Shown here: piece by piece, positions 6,465-14,934 of the stretch
Layout of the letters: each line of letters begins with the position of its first letter
Position numbering within the stretch: position 1 is the stretch's first letter
Source of the DNA: Rikenellaceae bacterium
GTDB lineage: Bacteria; Bacteroidota; Bacteroidia; Bacteroidales; Rikenellaceae
Direction of reading: 5' to 3'
Assembly (NCBI GenBank): GCA_902363575.1
Contig: CABJAJ010000001.1
Span: 1-64,000, forward strand
DNA length: 64,000 bases
Position numbers and translations under genes: made by a program
The notes under the pieces: model-generated
Told to the model about the DNA's origin: nothing
Databases searched by the model: none
The model's input: only the letters and a program-made list of their open reading frames with translations

Positions 6465-6977
6465 TCAGAAACCCGACGTAAGCGAACGGATCACGCCCGC
6501 ATCCTCGAGGTACTTGCGCAGTTGGTCTTTCGATACGGTGACCACCACGCCGACCTTGTACTGTTTGCCCACCTTGCGCACCTCCATCGAACCGTCCGTC
6601 ACGGCCGAGACGAACTGCCCGTAGGGGCCTCCGTCGGCGAAGAACGCCTCGAAAAACTCCGCCTTGTCGGTAAGCGCGGCAGCATCTTTCACCAGCGGCC
6701 GCTGCGACACGGTCGTGCCGTCGGAAGCCGAGTAGCCCTTGAACATGATGCCGTGAATGGCGTTCTTGCGGCACTGGTCGGCGGCGATGCGCGACTTCTT
6801 GGAGTAGCTCCACACCTTGACCAGACACATGCCGTCGGCGTTGGAACGGGCATATTCGATGTCATAGCGGAAGCTCTCGGTGTCGGCCTCGGCCTTCTTT
6901 TTGGCTCCCGCGAAAGCGAAGCCGACGATCATGGTCAGCGATACGACCAGCAAAAGAATTTTTTTCATACCTTTCAT
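6465..6977 (-). CDS. LPP20-like secreted protein, first gene of envelope operon
   Basis: 170 residues with a signal peptide MKGMKKILLLVVSLTMIVGF and a likely cut near AFAGA. The start at 6977 is supported by GGAGGA ending 5 nt upstream, a rare clear Shine-Dalgarno in this window; a second Met lies three codons in. The mature part (CLVKVWSYSKKSRIAADQC, RKNAIHGIMFKG, FFADGGPYGQFVS, YKVGVVVTVSKDQLRKYL) aligns end to end with the lipoprotein at 5137-5619. It has no lipobox. As first gene it follows the operon's promoter by about 140 nt. Function unknown. Confidence 0.8.
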   Translation of the reverse strand: MKGMKKILLLVVSLTMIVGFAFAGAKKKAEADTESFRYDIEYARSNADGMCLVKVWSYSKKSRIAADQCRKNAIHGIMFKGYSASDGTTVSQRPLVKDAAALTDKAEFFEAFFADGGPYGQFVSAVTDGSMEVRKVGKQYKVGVVVTVSKDQLRKYLEDAGVIRSLTSGF

Positions 6978-7119
6978 CTTATCCTCCGGCGCCCGAGGAA
7001 GCGTTTGACATGCGGAAACCGTGTGGCGCCGTGCCCCGCCCGCCAATCGCCGTGGCATCGTATCCCGCGCGGCCGAGCGAAACAAGCACGTTCCGTTTCG
7101 TGAAATCTTTTTATTCTTA

Positions 7120-7127
7120 CAAATATA
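7120..7127 (-). promoter_or_regulatory. Promoter -7 box TATATTTG of the six-gene envelope operon
   Basis: The minus strand reads TATATTTG, a perfect TAnnTTTG match, in an AT-rich stretch between GC-rich flanks. No TTTG was seen at the usual -33 distance. The leader to the ATG at 6977 would be about 135 nt. Confidence 0.55.
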
Positions 7128-7222
7128 AGAAAAAGTACGTCGTTTGTTCCATCCGGCGACCATTTTACCGAATTATTACCCGCTGACGGCCAATCCCTGA
7201 CACGGAGCACGCCATTTATCCG

Positions 7223-7259
7223 CAAAAAAAGGAGGCGTCCCCGACGGAAACGCCTCCTT
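7223..7259 (-). terminator. Rho-independent terminator after the MFS transporter
   Basis: On the minus strand AGGAGGCGT pairs perfectly with ACGCCTCCT around an 11-nt loop and is followed by seven T. It lies about 20 nt after the stop codon of the MFS gene. Confidence 0.85.
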
Positions 7260-7279
7260 GTGCGGTGCGCCCCCGGCGC

Positions 7280-8566
7280 TCACTCTGCGGCCGGAGCGGA
7301 ACGGTTCACGTTCCGGGAACCCGCCAGCGCGTAATAGAGGATATAGAGAAGGCAGCCGAAGATCAGCCAGTAGGAGGTCGCATAGTCGGTCATGTCGGCG
7401 ATCCACCCCTGCAAAGCGGGCAGCACGCCGCCGCCCACGACCATTGTCATGAAGATGCCCGAGGCCATCGGGGTGTATTTGCCGAGCCCCTCGACCGCCA
7501 GATTGAAGATCGCGCCCCACATGACCGACGTGCAGAGCCCGCACAGCACGAAACACATCAGACCGACAGGCACGGTTTCCATGCCGAACGAAAGGGATGT
7601 TCCGCCCCGGAAAACAGGCATCCGGACACCCGTTTCGGGCGAAAGGTACATCCCCAGCACAACGAGCACCAGCCCCAGCAACGCCGTCGCCGCGAGCATC
7701 GGGCGGCTCGAGATGCGCCCGCCGAGCAACCCGCCCGCAAGCCGTCCGACAAGCATCAGAAACCAGTAGGTCCCCACGATCGTCCCTGCCACGGCGGTGT
7801 CCATGTTGAGCGCCCCGGCTCCCGTACCGGTCATGTAGAAATTGGCGATACTCGGAATCCCGACCTCGACGCCCACATAGACGAAGATGGCCGCCACGCC
7901 CAACCGGAAATGACGGAACGACAGGGCACCGGTCCGCTCGCCCCGCCGCGGCTCGTTCACCACGAAAGGCTCGGGAATCCGGGCCCGGAAAAGCACCAGA
8001 AAAGTGAGGGCGAAGATGCCCATGGCCAGAAAAAAGACCGGATCGGCAGTCGATATGACGCGGCCGCCGACCGCGTTGCCCATCAGGTAGCCGCCCAGAA
8101 CGGGAGCCAGCGTGCCCCCGACGGAGTTGCAGACGCCGCCGAACTGGATCAGCTGGTTGCCCCGTCTGCCGCCTCCCCCGAGCGTGTTGAGCATCGGATT
8201 GACCACCGTGTTGAGCATGCACATCGAGAATCCGGAGACGAAAGCCCCCGCCAGATAGAGGGGGAAGCTCCCCTCGCCGCGGCCCGAGAGCAGCGTCACC
8301 CCGACGCCGGCGAATCCGACGACCACGGCTGTCAGGGCGGTGCGTCTGTACCCGTAACGCCGGAGCATCGCGCCGGCGGGGATTCCCATGCAGGCATAGG
8401 CGAGGAAGTTGGCGAAGGTGCCCCATTGCGAGCGGAAGGTGTCCAGCGCGAACTGCTCTTTGACGATCACTCCCAGGGGGCTTTGCAGGTTGGTGACGAA
8501 TGCGATCATAAAAAAGAGCGCGAACATCATCACAATCGGCAGGGCATAGTTTTTCTTCGGTTCCAT
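7280..8566 (-). CDS. MFS transporter, sugar permease-like
   Basis: 428 residues with about twelve hydrophobic segments and a central polar loop (RIPEPFVVNEPRRGERTGA), the usual 6+6 MFS layout. The N-terminal NLQSPLGVIVKEQFALDTF with SQWGTFANFLAYACMGIPAG and the MLRRYGYRRTA loop recall the FucP/GluP sugar:proton symporter branch. Substrate cannot be told from sequence by eye. It has its own terminator and lies 45 nt downstream of the polyprenyl synthase gene on the same strand, so the two may be cotranscribed. Confidence 0.85.
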   Translation of the reverse strand: MEPKKNYALPIVMMFALFFMIAFVTNLQSPLGVIVKEQFALDTFRSQWGTFANFLAYACMGIPAGAMLRRYGYRRTALTAVVVGFAGVGVTLLSGRGEGSFPLYLAGAFVSGFSMCMLNTVVNPMLNTLGGGGRRGNQLIQFGGVCNSVGGTLAPVLGGYLMGNAVGGRVISTADPVFFLAMGIFALTFLVLFRARIPEPFVVNEPRRGERTGALSFRHFRLGVAAIFVYVGVEVGIPSIANFYMTGTGAGALNMDTAVAGTIVGTYWFLMLVGRLAGGLLGGRISSRPMLAATALLGLVLVVLGMYLSPETGVRMPVFRGGTSLSFGMETVPVGLMCFVLCGLCTSVMWGAIFNLAVEGLGKYTPMASGIFMTMVVGGGVLPALQGWIADMTDYATSYWLIFGCLLYILYYALAGSRNVNRSAPAAE

Positions 8567-8611
8567 AGGGCTATGTAGTTGGGTCGATGGTTGCCGTTCC
8601 GCCGAAGCGGA

Positions 8612-9601
8612 TCAAATGTCCCGCTCGGCGACGTAGGCGCAGAGATTCACCAGCGAATCGCGGTAGGGGGAGGGCTCCCACTCCGCGAGCATCTCCACGG
8701 CTTGTCGGAGGTATTCCCGCATCACGTCTGCCGCCGCCCGGATGCCTCCCCCCTGCTCCACCGCATGCTGGAGTTCATCCACGGCCGACGGGTCACCGTC
8801 GCACAGCGCCAGCTTTTCCAGCAGCTCCGCACGCCGTTGCGGGGCGGCCTGTTCGAGCACTGCAAGCAGGGGCAGGGTGATCTTGTGTTCCCGCAGGTCG
8901 TTGTTGGCCGGCTTGCCCGTATGGGCCGTGCGCGTGTAGTCGAGAATATCGTCCTGAATCTGGAACGCCATCCCCACGGCCTCGCCGAACCGCCGCATCC
9001 ATTCCACCCGCTCGCGGGGCGCACGCACGGCCATCGCTCCGGCCGACGCGCTCACCCCCATCAGGCTGGCGGTCTTCTTGCGGATGATATCGAAATAGGC
9101 CTCCCGGTTCATCTCCGTCCGGGCAGCCTTGTCGCTCTGGATGATCTCGCCCTCGCACAGCACGGCAATGGCGTCGCAGACGTGCGCCACCAGGTCGAAC
9201 TGGCCGCTCGACATGCCGATGCTCATGTTCCGGGCAAGGATGTAGTCGCCCGCGATCACGGCGTTGCGGGATTGCCAGCGGGCATTGAGCGAGGGGCGAC
9301 CCCGCCGCTCATCGGCCTCGTCGATCACGTCGTCATGGATGAGCGACGCCACATGGATCATCTCCACGAGCATGGCGGCCAGATAAGCCCGCTGCCCGAG
9401 TCCCGCCTGCGGCTCCGGAGCGTTCATGCCCGCCGAAAGCAGGACGATCATCGGACGAATCCCCTTGCCGCGGGACGAAAGCGCATAGCGGAGCATTTGG
9501 GAGAGCAGATCGCTTTCGGCATGGAAATGCCGGGTCACAAAGGCCTCGTAAGCCTCCAAATCCCCGGCCACCGGCTTGCGGATCAGTTCGAGGGTCATCA
9601 T
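8612..9601 (-). CDS. Polyprenyl diphosphate synthase (trans-isoprenyl transferase)
   Basis: 329 residues, normal for long-chain (C35-C45) polyprenyl synthases that make the menaquinone side chain from IPP and allylic diphosphates. The first Asp-rich motif is HDDVID (D90, D91, D94), followed by RRGRPSLNARW. The second is QIQDDILDYT (D217, D218, D221). GKGIRP near residue 46 binds diphosphate. Chain length cannot be fixed by eye, so no gene symbol is given. There are two Met codons at the start (9601 and 9598); I use the first. The promoter box lies at 9625-9632. Confidence 0.92.
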   Translation of the reverse strand: MMTLELIRKPVAGDLEAYEAFVTRHFHAESDLLSQMLRYALSSRGKGIRPMIVLLSAGMNAPEPQAGLGQRAYLAAMLVEMIHVASLIHDDVIDEADERRGRPSLNARWQSRNAVIAGDYILARNMSIGMSSGQFDLVAHVCDAIAVLCEGEIIQSDKAARTEMNREAYFDIIRKKTASLMGVSASAGAMAVRAPRERVEWMRRFGEAVGMAFQIQDDILDYTRTAHTGKPANNDLREHKITLPLLAVLEQAAPQRRAELLEKLALCDGDPSAVDELQHAVEQGGGIRAAADVMREYLRQAVEMLAEWEPSPYRDSLVNLCAYVAERDI

Positions 9602-9624
9602 AGCGGATTTCGGTTGTTTGTCCG

Positions 9625-9632
9625 CAAAGATA
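9625..9632 (-). promoter_or_regulatory. Promoter -7 box TATCTTTG for the polyprenyl synthase
   Basis: The minus strand reads TATCTTTG, 23 nt before the ATG. A divergent plus-strand box lies at 9677-9684, so both units of this 107-nt gap have an identifiable -7 element. No clear -33 TTTG. Confidence 0.6.
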
Positions 9633-9676
9633 GTGATTTTTCATTTGCGCGTCGTCCCGATATGAATGTTTTTTCG

Positions 9677-9684
9677 TACCTTTG
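9677..9684 (+). promoter_or_regulatory. Promoter -7 box TACCTTTG for the yfhO-ftsX-uppP-truB run
   Basis: TACCTTTG, 24 nt before the ATG at 9709. The nearest upstream TTTG (9644-9647) is 29 nt away, outside the usual 17-23 range, so the -33 element is uncertain. Confidence 0.6.
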
Positions 9685-9708
9685 GCAATCGGTTAAGCCA
9701 TTGAAACG

Positions 9709-12231
9709 ATGAATTTACGCGACAACCTGCTCCCGCGGCTGCTGCCGCTGGCGGCGGCCCTGGCGGTCTTCTTCTGCGTCAGCGCACTCTATTTCGCCCC
9801 CCAGTTCCGGGGTGAGGTGCTCCCGCAGCACGACGTGCAGCAATACGAAGGCATGACGCGCGACATCCTGCTCGAACGCGCCGATTCGGGCGAAGACCCC
9901 CAATGGACGGGGCGCATGTTCGGAGGGATGCCCGCCTACCTGATCAACGTCGCCTACCCCGCACAGCTCGTCAAGGCCACGGTGGGACAACTCGTCGCCC
10001 TCATCGGCAAACCCGCCGGATTCGTCTTTTTCGCCATGCTCTCGATGTGGCTCATGCTGCTCATCGTCGGCGTCGATCCGTGGGTGGGCATCGTCCCGTC
10101 GCTGGCCTACGGCCTCTCGACCTACTTCTTCCTGATTATCGGCGCGGGCCATATCACCAAGATGTGGGCGCTCGTCTATGCCCCGCTGATGATGGGGGGC
10201 ATCTGGATGACGCTGCGCGGCGACAAATGGCTCGGCGCGGCCATCACTGCCCTCTGCGCATCGCTCGAAATCGGCGCCAACCACCCTCAGATAACCTACT
10301 ATTTCCTGCTGGCCGCAGCGCTGTTCTACGTCAGCGAATTCATCCATGCCCTGCGCCACCGCCACCTCGGCGACCTGCTGCGCCGCACGGGGCTGTTGCT
10401 GCTCGCCGGCCTGCTGGCCGTGGGCTCCAACTTCGCCCCCCTGTGGTACACTGCCCGCCACACGGCCGACACCATGCGCGGCGGTTCGGAACTGGCGGCC
10501 ACGGCCGAAACCTCCCCCCGCGGACTCGACCTGGAGTACGCAACGGCATGGAGTTACGGCCGTGCCGAAAGCTGGAACCTGCTGATTCCCGACTTCATGG
10601 GCGGCGATTCGGGAGCCACCTTCGCCGCCGACGGCGCCACGGCCCGGGCATTGCGACCCTACGGCCTGCAGGGACTGGCCGGGCAACTGCCCCGCTACTG
10701 GGGCGACCAGCCCTACACCGCCGGCCCGACCTACCTGGGGGCCGTCGCCCTGTTTCTTGCGCTCATGGGGCTGCTGCTCGCCTCCGACCGCTGCCGCTGG
10801 TGGCTGCTCGGCGCAAGCGTGCTGATGCTCCTGCTCGCCTGGGGCCGCCATTTCGAGTGGTTCACCCGCCTGATGTTCGACTACCTGCCGCTCTACAATA
10901 AGTTCCGGACGGTGTCGATGACCCTCACGGTCGTCGAATGGACCGTGCCCGTGCTGGCTGCCGTGGCGCTGATGCGCATGTGGCGGGGCATTCCGCGCGA
11001 ACGGATTGTCCGGGCGCTGGCGTGGGCCGCCGGAGTAACGGGAGGCGTGTGCCTGCTCTTCGCCGTCGCCGGGGGCTCGCTCTTCGGTTTCGGGGAGCGC
11101 GAGAGCGCCGATTTCCTCGCCGACCAGTATTATCGGATGTTCCAGAGCGCCGGCATGGAGGAGGCCATCGCGCAGGGAGCACCCGAGGAGCTGGCCGACG
11201 CAACCGCCGCCGGCATGGCGGCCGAGCGGGCAGCCGTGATGCGGGCCGACGCATGGCGTTCGCTCGTGATGATCCTGCTGGCGGCCGGCGTCGTGTGGCT
11301 GTTCGCCCGCCGCACCGTCGGACGGGGCCTGCTCGTTGCGGCGCTGGGAGTCCTCGTGCTGGCGGACATGATCCCCGTGAATCTGCGCTATCTGCCGCAG
11401 GATCGTTTCGTCGCGGCCCGCCGGCAGCAGATCGCCGCCACCGCCGCCGACCGCTCGATCCTGCTCGACAAGGACCCCGCCTACCGGGTGCTCAACCTGA
11501 CGGTCAGCCCCTTCAACGACGCCACGACCTCCTACCACCACCGCTCCGTCGGCGGCTACCACGGTGCCAAGCTGGCCCGCTACCAGGACCTGATCGACCG
11601 CTACCTGGTGCAGCTCGACCCCAACGTACTCGACATGCTCAACACCCGCTATGTGATCCGCCCGGGCGATCGTGGCGAGCCCGTCGCCGAACGCCGGACC
11701 ACAGCCAACGGCGCCGCATGGCTCGTGAGGCAGGTGCGGCCGGCCGACGGTGCGGAAGCCGAAATAGCAGCCCTCGACGGACTCGACACACGCCGCACGG
11801 CGGTCGTGGACCGGAAGTTCGTCCCCCTGCTCGCCGGCCTCGCACAGATGGCGACCGCCGCCGCGCAAATCGAGCTTCCCGCCGACACGACGGCCGCGAT
11901 CCGTCTGGCGGAATACAGGCCTCAATACCAGCGTTTCGACTATCGCTCGAGCGTCCCCTCGCTGGCCGTATTCTCCGAAATCTATTACGACAAAGGGTGG
12001 AAAGTCTATGTGGACGGAGAGGAAACGCCCTACCTGCGGGCCGACTATGTGCTTCGCGCCCTGCCGCTCCCGGCCGGAGAACACACCGTCGAATGGCGCT
12101 TCCGGGCCCCCGCATGGGGCGTGACGGAAGGCGTCACCCTCGTCTGTTCGCTGCTGATTCTCGCGGGTGCGCTCGCGGCCCTGATTTTCGCAATCCTACG
12201 CCATGAAAGACGACCGAAGACTGAAGCGTAA
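9709..12231 (+). CDS. YfhO-family integral membrane protein
   Basis: 840 residues with about twelve to fourteen membrane segments spread over the first 560 residues, then a large soluble C-terminal part and a last hydrophobic segment before a short basic tail. The N-terminal block HDVQQYEGMTRDI with GRMFGGMPAY is typical of YfhO proteins in Bacteroidetes, which resemble GT-C glycosyltransferases; in Firmicutes YfhO is implicated in lipoteichoic acid glycosylation, but the role here is unknown. The extracytoplasmic part includes YHHRSVGGYHGAKL and DKGWKVYVDG. The last 29 nt overlap ftsX, so the two are probably coupled. Confidence 0.85.
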   Translation: MNLRDNLLPRLLPLAAALAVFFCVSALYFAPQFRGEVLPQHDVQQYEGMTRDILLERADSGEDPQWTGRMFGGMPAYLINVAYPAQLVKATVGQLVALIGKPAGFVFFAMLSMWLMLLIVGVDPWVGIVPSLAYGLSTYFFLIIGAGHITKMWALVYAPLMMGGIWMTLRGDKWLGAAITALCASLEIGANHPQITYYFLLAAALFYVSEFIHALRHRHLGDLLRRTGLLLLAGLLAVGSNFAPLWYTARHTADTMRGGSELAATAETSPRGLDLEYATAWSYGRAESWNLLIPDFMGGDSGATFAADGATARALRPYGLQGLAGQLPRYWGDQPYTAGPTYLGAVALFLALMGLLLASDRCRWWLLGASVLMLLLAWGRHFEWFTRLMFDYLPLYNKFRTVSMTLTVVEWTVPVLAAVALMRMWRGIPRERIVRALAWAAGVTGGVCLLFAVAGGSLFGFGERESADFLADQYYRMFQSAGMEEAIAQGAPEELADATAAGMAAERAAVMRADAWRSLVMILLAAGVVWLFARRTVGRGLLVAALGVLVLADMIPVNLRYLPQDRFVAARRQQIAATAADRSILLDKDPAYRVLNLTVSPFNDATTSYHHRSVGGYHGAKLARYQDLIDRYLVQLDPNVLDMLNTRYVIRPGDRGEPVAERRTTANGAAWLVRQVRPADGAEAEIAALDGLDTRRTAVVDRKFVPLLAGLAQMATAAAQIELPADTTAAIRLAEYRPQYQRFDYRSSVPSLAVFSEIYYDKGWKVYVDGEETPYLRADYVLRALPLPAGEHTVEWRFRAPAWGVTEGVTLVCSLLILAGALAALIFAILRHERRPKTEA

Positions 12232-13084
12232 AGTACGCAACTCCTACATCGTATCGACGGTGAGCGTCGCTCTGGTGCTCTTCCTGCTCGGCTCGGTGGG
12301 CTACCTGATGGCTGCGGCCATGACCGTGGCCCGCACCCTGCAGCAGAGCATTACTGTGACGGCCGAGCTGCGGCCCGGTCTCGACGAGGAGCGGAAAGAG
12401 GCGATCCGCGCGACGATCGCAGGCGAGGAGCTGGTGCGCGAAATCACCTATTCGCCCAAAGAGGAGAAGATCGCCGACGAGGATTTCCGCCGCATGTTCA
12501 AGGCCGAGATCGAGGAGATCCTGGGCGACAACCCCCTGCGCGACAGCTACGAAATCACCCTCTCGGCCCGCTCCGGGGAGCGCGAGCTGCTCGAGGGTTT
12601 CATCGCCCGCGTCGAGGCGGCCGACGGCATAGACCGGGTCTCCTACCCGGCCCAAATGATCGAGCGACTCCACGCCACGGTGCGCAAAATCCGGCTGGTG
12701 CTGACGCTTTTCGGCGGCGCCCTGCTCATCATCTCGCTCATCCTGCTGAGCAACACGATCCGCCTGGCGATCTTCTCGAAACGCTACCAGATCAACACGA
12801 TGAAGCTGGTGGGGGCGACCAGATGGTTTATCATGCGCCCCTTCCTGGGAAGCGCGGTCACACAAGGCCTGCTCGCCGGAATCGGCGCGTCGGCACTCTT
12901 CTGCACGGCGGTTTACGGACTCAACGAAGCGATCCCCGAACTCACCTCGCTGGCCGAGGCGGCCAAGGTGGGCATCATCGTCGGATCGATGGTCGCGGGA
13001 GGCATCCTGCTTTCGCTCGCCTTCACTTTCGCGGCGGTCAATAAATTCGTGAACATGAAATCCAACAAGATCTATCTTTTCTGA
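12203..13084 (+). CDS. ftsX: Cell division protein FtsX
   Basis: 293 residues: a short cytoplasmic N terminus, a membrane segment at about 20-40, a periplasmic domain of about 125 residues, then three membrane segments. The FtsX permease signature is visible in LILLSNTIRLAIFSKRYQINT followed by MKLVGATRWFI. FtsX works with the ATPase FtsE to control peptidoglycan hydrolases at the septum. No ftsE is next to it here. It overlaps the 3' end of the yfhO-like gene by 29 nt and the next gene by one base (TGATG). Confidence 0.93.
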   Translation: MKDDRRLKRKVRNSYIVSTVSVALVLFLLGSVGYLMAAAMTVARTLQQSITVTAELRPGLDEERKEAIRATIAGEELVREITYSPKEEKIADEDFRRMFKAEIEEILGDNPLRDSYEITLSARSGERELLEGFIARVEAADGIDRVSYPAQMIERLHATVRKIRLVLTLFGGALLIISLILLSNTIRLAIFSKRYQINTMKLVGATRWFIMRPFLGSAVTQGLLAGIGASALFCTAVYGLNEAIPELTSLAEAAKVGIIVGSMVAGGILLSLAFTFAAVNKFVNMKSNKIYLF

Positions 13085-13332
13085 TGAAAAAATTCAAAGA
13101 CCTTTCCGGCCCCAACGACGGCAGGATGGCCCTCACGACCAAAAATTACGTATTGCTGCTCATCGGCCTGTGCATCATCGTCCTGGGCTTCGTGCTCATG
13201 GCGGGCGGCGGCAGCGACTCGCCCGACGGGTTCAACTACGCCATGTTCTCCTGGCGCCGCATCACGCTGGCCCCGATCCTGGTGATCGGCGGCTTCGCCT
13301 TTGAAATTTTCGCCATCCTCAAGCGTTTCTGA
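13084..13332 (+). CDS. DUF3098 small membrane protein
   Basis: 82 residues with two membrane segments (YVLLLIGLCIIVLGFVLMAG and ITLAPILVIGGFAFEIFAIL) joined by a short loop that includes GFNYAMFSWRRI, the hallmark of DUF3098. The family is restricted to Bacteroidetes and regularly sits between ftsX and uppP, as here. Role unknown; the position suggests a link to septum or undecaprenyl phosphate recycling. The start codon overlaps the ftsX stop by one base. Confidence 0.9.
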   Translation: MKKFKDLSGPNDGRMALTTKNYVLLLIGLCIIVLGFVLMAGGGSDSPDGFNYAMFSWRRITLAPILVIGGFAFEIFAILKRF

Positions 13333-13353
13333 CCCCCGCTTCCCGACCCGAAC

Positions 13354-14151
13354 ATGGAAACCTTTCACGCCATCCTCCTGGGCATCGTCCAGGGGATCAC
13401 CGAATTCCTGCCCGTCTCGAGCAGCGGGCACCTGCAGATCGCCAAAGAACTGCTGGGGGTGCAGCTCGAGGAGAACCTCACTTTCGACGTGCTGCTTCAC
13501 GCCGGCACCGTCCTGAGCACGCTGGTCGTGCTGCGACGCGAAATATTCCGGCTGCTCAGGGGGCTTTTCGCCCGCCGTTTCAACGAGGAGAAGAGCTATG
13601 TGCTCAAGCTGCTTCTTTCGATGATTCCCATCGGCATCGTCGGCCTGCTCCTCATGGACCGGCTCAACGCCCTGCTCAGCTCGCCCGCAATCCTGGCCGT
13701 CGTGGGCGCCATGCTGCTGCTCACGGCCGCCCTGCTGGCCTTCGCCTACTACGCCCGTCCGCGACAGAAACAGACCATCTCCTACCGCGACGCCTTCCTA
13801 ATCGGGGTGGCGCAGGCCGCGGCCGCCATGCCGGGCCTCTCGCGCTCGGGAGCCACCATCGCCACCGGCCTGCTGCTGGGCAACCAGAAGACGGCGGTAG
13901 CCCGGTTCTCGTTCCTGATGGTGCTGGCCCCCATCATCGGACAAACGCTGCTCGACGTGCTCGACGCCGGCGGACTGCCCGACGCCGGCGTCGGCGCCGC
14001 GCCCCTGATCGCCGGATTTCTCGCTTCGTTCCTCACGGGTTGCGCCGCCTGCAAGTTCATGCTCGAAATCGTCCGGCGGGGCAAGCTCATCTGGTTCGCC
14101 GTTTACTGTGCCGCCGCCGGCCTGTTCGCAATCCTCTGGTACCTGTTATGA
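13354..14151 (+). CDS. uppP: Undecaprenyl-diphosphatase UppP (BacA)
   Basis: 265 residues, the normal length. It removes a phosphate from undecaprenyl diphosphate so the lipid carrier can be reused for cell wall synthesis. The family motifs are clear: GIVQGITEFLPVSSSGHLQI near the N terminus and MPGLSRSGATIATGLLLG in the middle, which hold the catalytic Glu, Ser/His and Arg. About eight membrane segments. The stop overlaps the truB start as ATGA. Confidence 0.96.
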   Translation: METFHAILLGIVQGITEFLPVSSSGHLQIAKELLGVQLEENLTFDVLLHAGTVLSTLVVLRREIFRLLRGLFARRFNEEKSYVLKLLLSMIPIGIVGLLLMDRLNALLSSPAILAVVGAMLLLTAALLAFAYYARPRQKQTISYRDAFLIGVAQAAAAMPGLSRSGATIATGLLLGNQKTAVARFSFLMVLAPIIGQTLLDVLDAGGLPDAGVGAAPLIAGFLASFLTGCAACKFMLEIVRRGKLIWFAVYCAAAGLFAILWYLL

Positions 14152-14876
14152 CACTTTCCGAAAACGAGGCTCCCGATCTGAGGGGCGTGAACTTTGAAGC
14201 GGGCTACATCGCCGCGATCGACAAACCCCTGGGCTGGACCTCGACCGACGTGGTGCGCAAGATCAAGTTCGCCCTGCACCGGCTGGGCTACCGCCGCATC
14301 AAGGTCGGGCATGCCGGGACGCTCGACCCGCTGGCCACGGGCGTGCTGCTCGTCTGCATCGGCAAGGCGACCAAAATGGTCGATGCGCTCCAGGCCGAGG
14401 AGAAAGAGTACGTGGCCGACCTGATGCTGGGGGCCACTACCCCGAGCCACGACCTCGAACACCCGATCGACAAAACCTATCCGACCGGGCACATCACCCG
14501 CGAGGGGGTGCTCGAAGCGCTCGACCGCCTGACGGGGGAGCGTTTGCAGGCGCCGCCGCTCTATTCGGCCAAGAAGGTCGAGGGCACGCGGGCCTACGAG
14601 CTGGCCCGCGCCGGCGAAGAGGTCGAGCTGCGCAAGGCGCTCATCACGGTGTACGAGATGGAACTGCTGCGCTTTGCGCTGCCCGAAATGCGCATCCGCG
14701 TGCGGTGCAGCAAGGGCACCTACATCCGCTCGCTGGCCGCCGAGATCGGCGAGGAGCTGCAGAGCGGCGCCCACCTGACCTCGCTCTGCCGCACCCGCAG
14801 CGGCGGCTTCAGGGTCGAACACACGGTGTCGCTCGAGGTTTTTTTGAAAAAACTCGCCCAATGTGAAACAAAATAG
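14148..14876 (+). CDS. truB: tRNA pseudouridine-55 synthase TruB
   Basis: 242 residues. It converts U55 in the T-loop of tRNA to pseudouridine. IDKPLGWTSTDVVRKIK and the catalytic block VGHAGTLDPLATGVLLVCIG (Asp nucleophile in GTLDP) are unmistakable, as is CSKGTYIRSLAAEIGEEL. I start at 14148, where ATGA overlaps the uppP stop; an in-frame extension upstream would run inside uppP. The C terminus is short, without a PUA domain, as is common in bacteria of this group. Confidence 0.96.
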   Translation: MTLSENEAPDLRGVNFEAGYIAAIDKPLGWTSTDVVRKIKFALHRLGYRRIKVGHAGTLDPLATGVLLVCIGKATKMVDALQAEEKEYVADLMLGATTPSHDLEHPIDKTYPTGHITREGVLEALDRLTGERLQAPPLYSAKKVEGTRAYELARAGEEVELRKALITVYEMELLRFALPEMRIRVRCSKGTYIRSLAAEIGEELQSGAHLTSLCRTRSGGFRVEHTVSLEVFLKKLAQCETK

Positions 14877-14934
14877 CGTTTTACACGTATAAGATTTAAT
14901 TATTGTACGTTCGCGAGTAAAGCACTATTGCACC

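Larger units (their letters stand above)
6978..7279. other. Gap with operon leader, promoter and MFS terminator
   Basis: No gene. Starting from 6978 it holds the 5' leader of the six-gene operon (about 135 nt, GC-rich, no obvious hairpin switch), the -7 box at 7120-7127, and a stretch with nothing recognisable. The terminator of the MFS gene fills 7223-7259. Confidence 0.6.

Noticed and set aside
6978..7119. Riboswitch in the leader of the six-gene operon
   Set aside because: The leader is about 135 nt but shows no recognised aptamer motif and no terminator-like hairpin before the start codon.
9715..12084. A 789-codon open frame antisense to the yfhO-like gene
   Set aside because: It mirrors the codon pattern of the real gene, has His/Gly/Arg-rich composition, no family motif and no promoter. 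Long antisense frames are expected in GC-rich coding DNA; the same holds for frames antisense to topA (18468-20804), DUF4270 (16703-18382) and the S46 peptidase (57822-60101).
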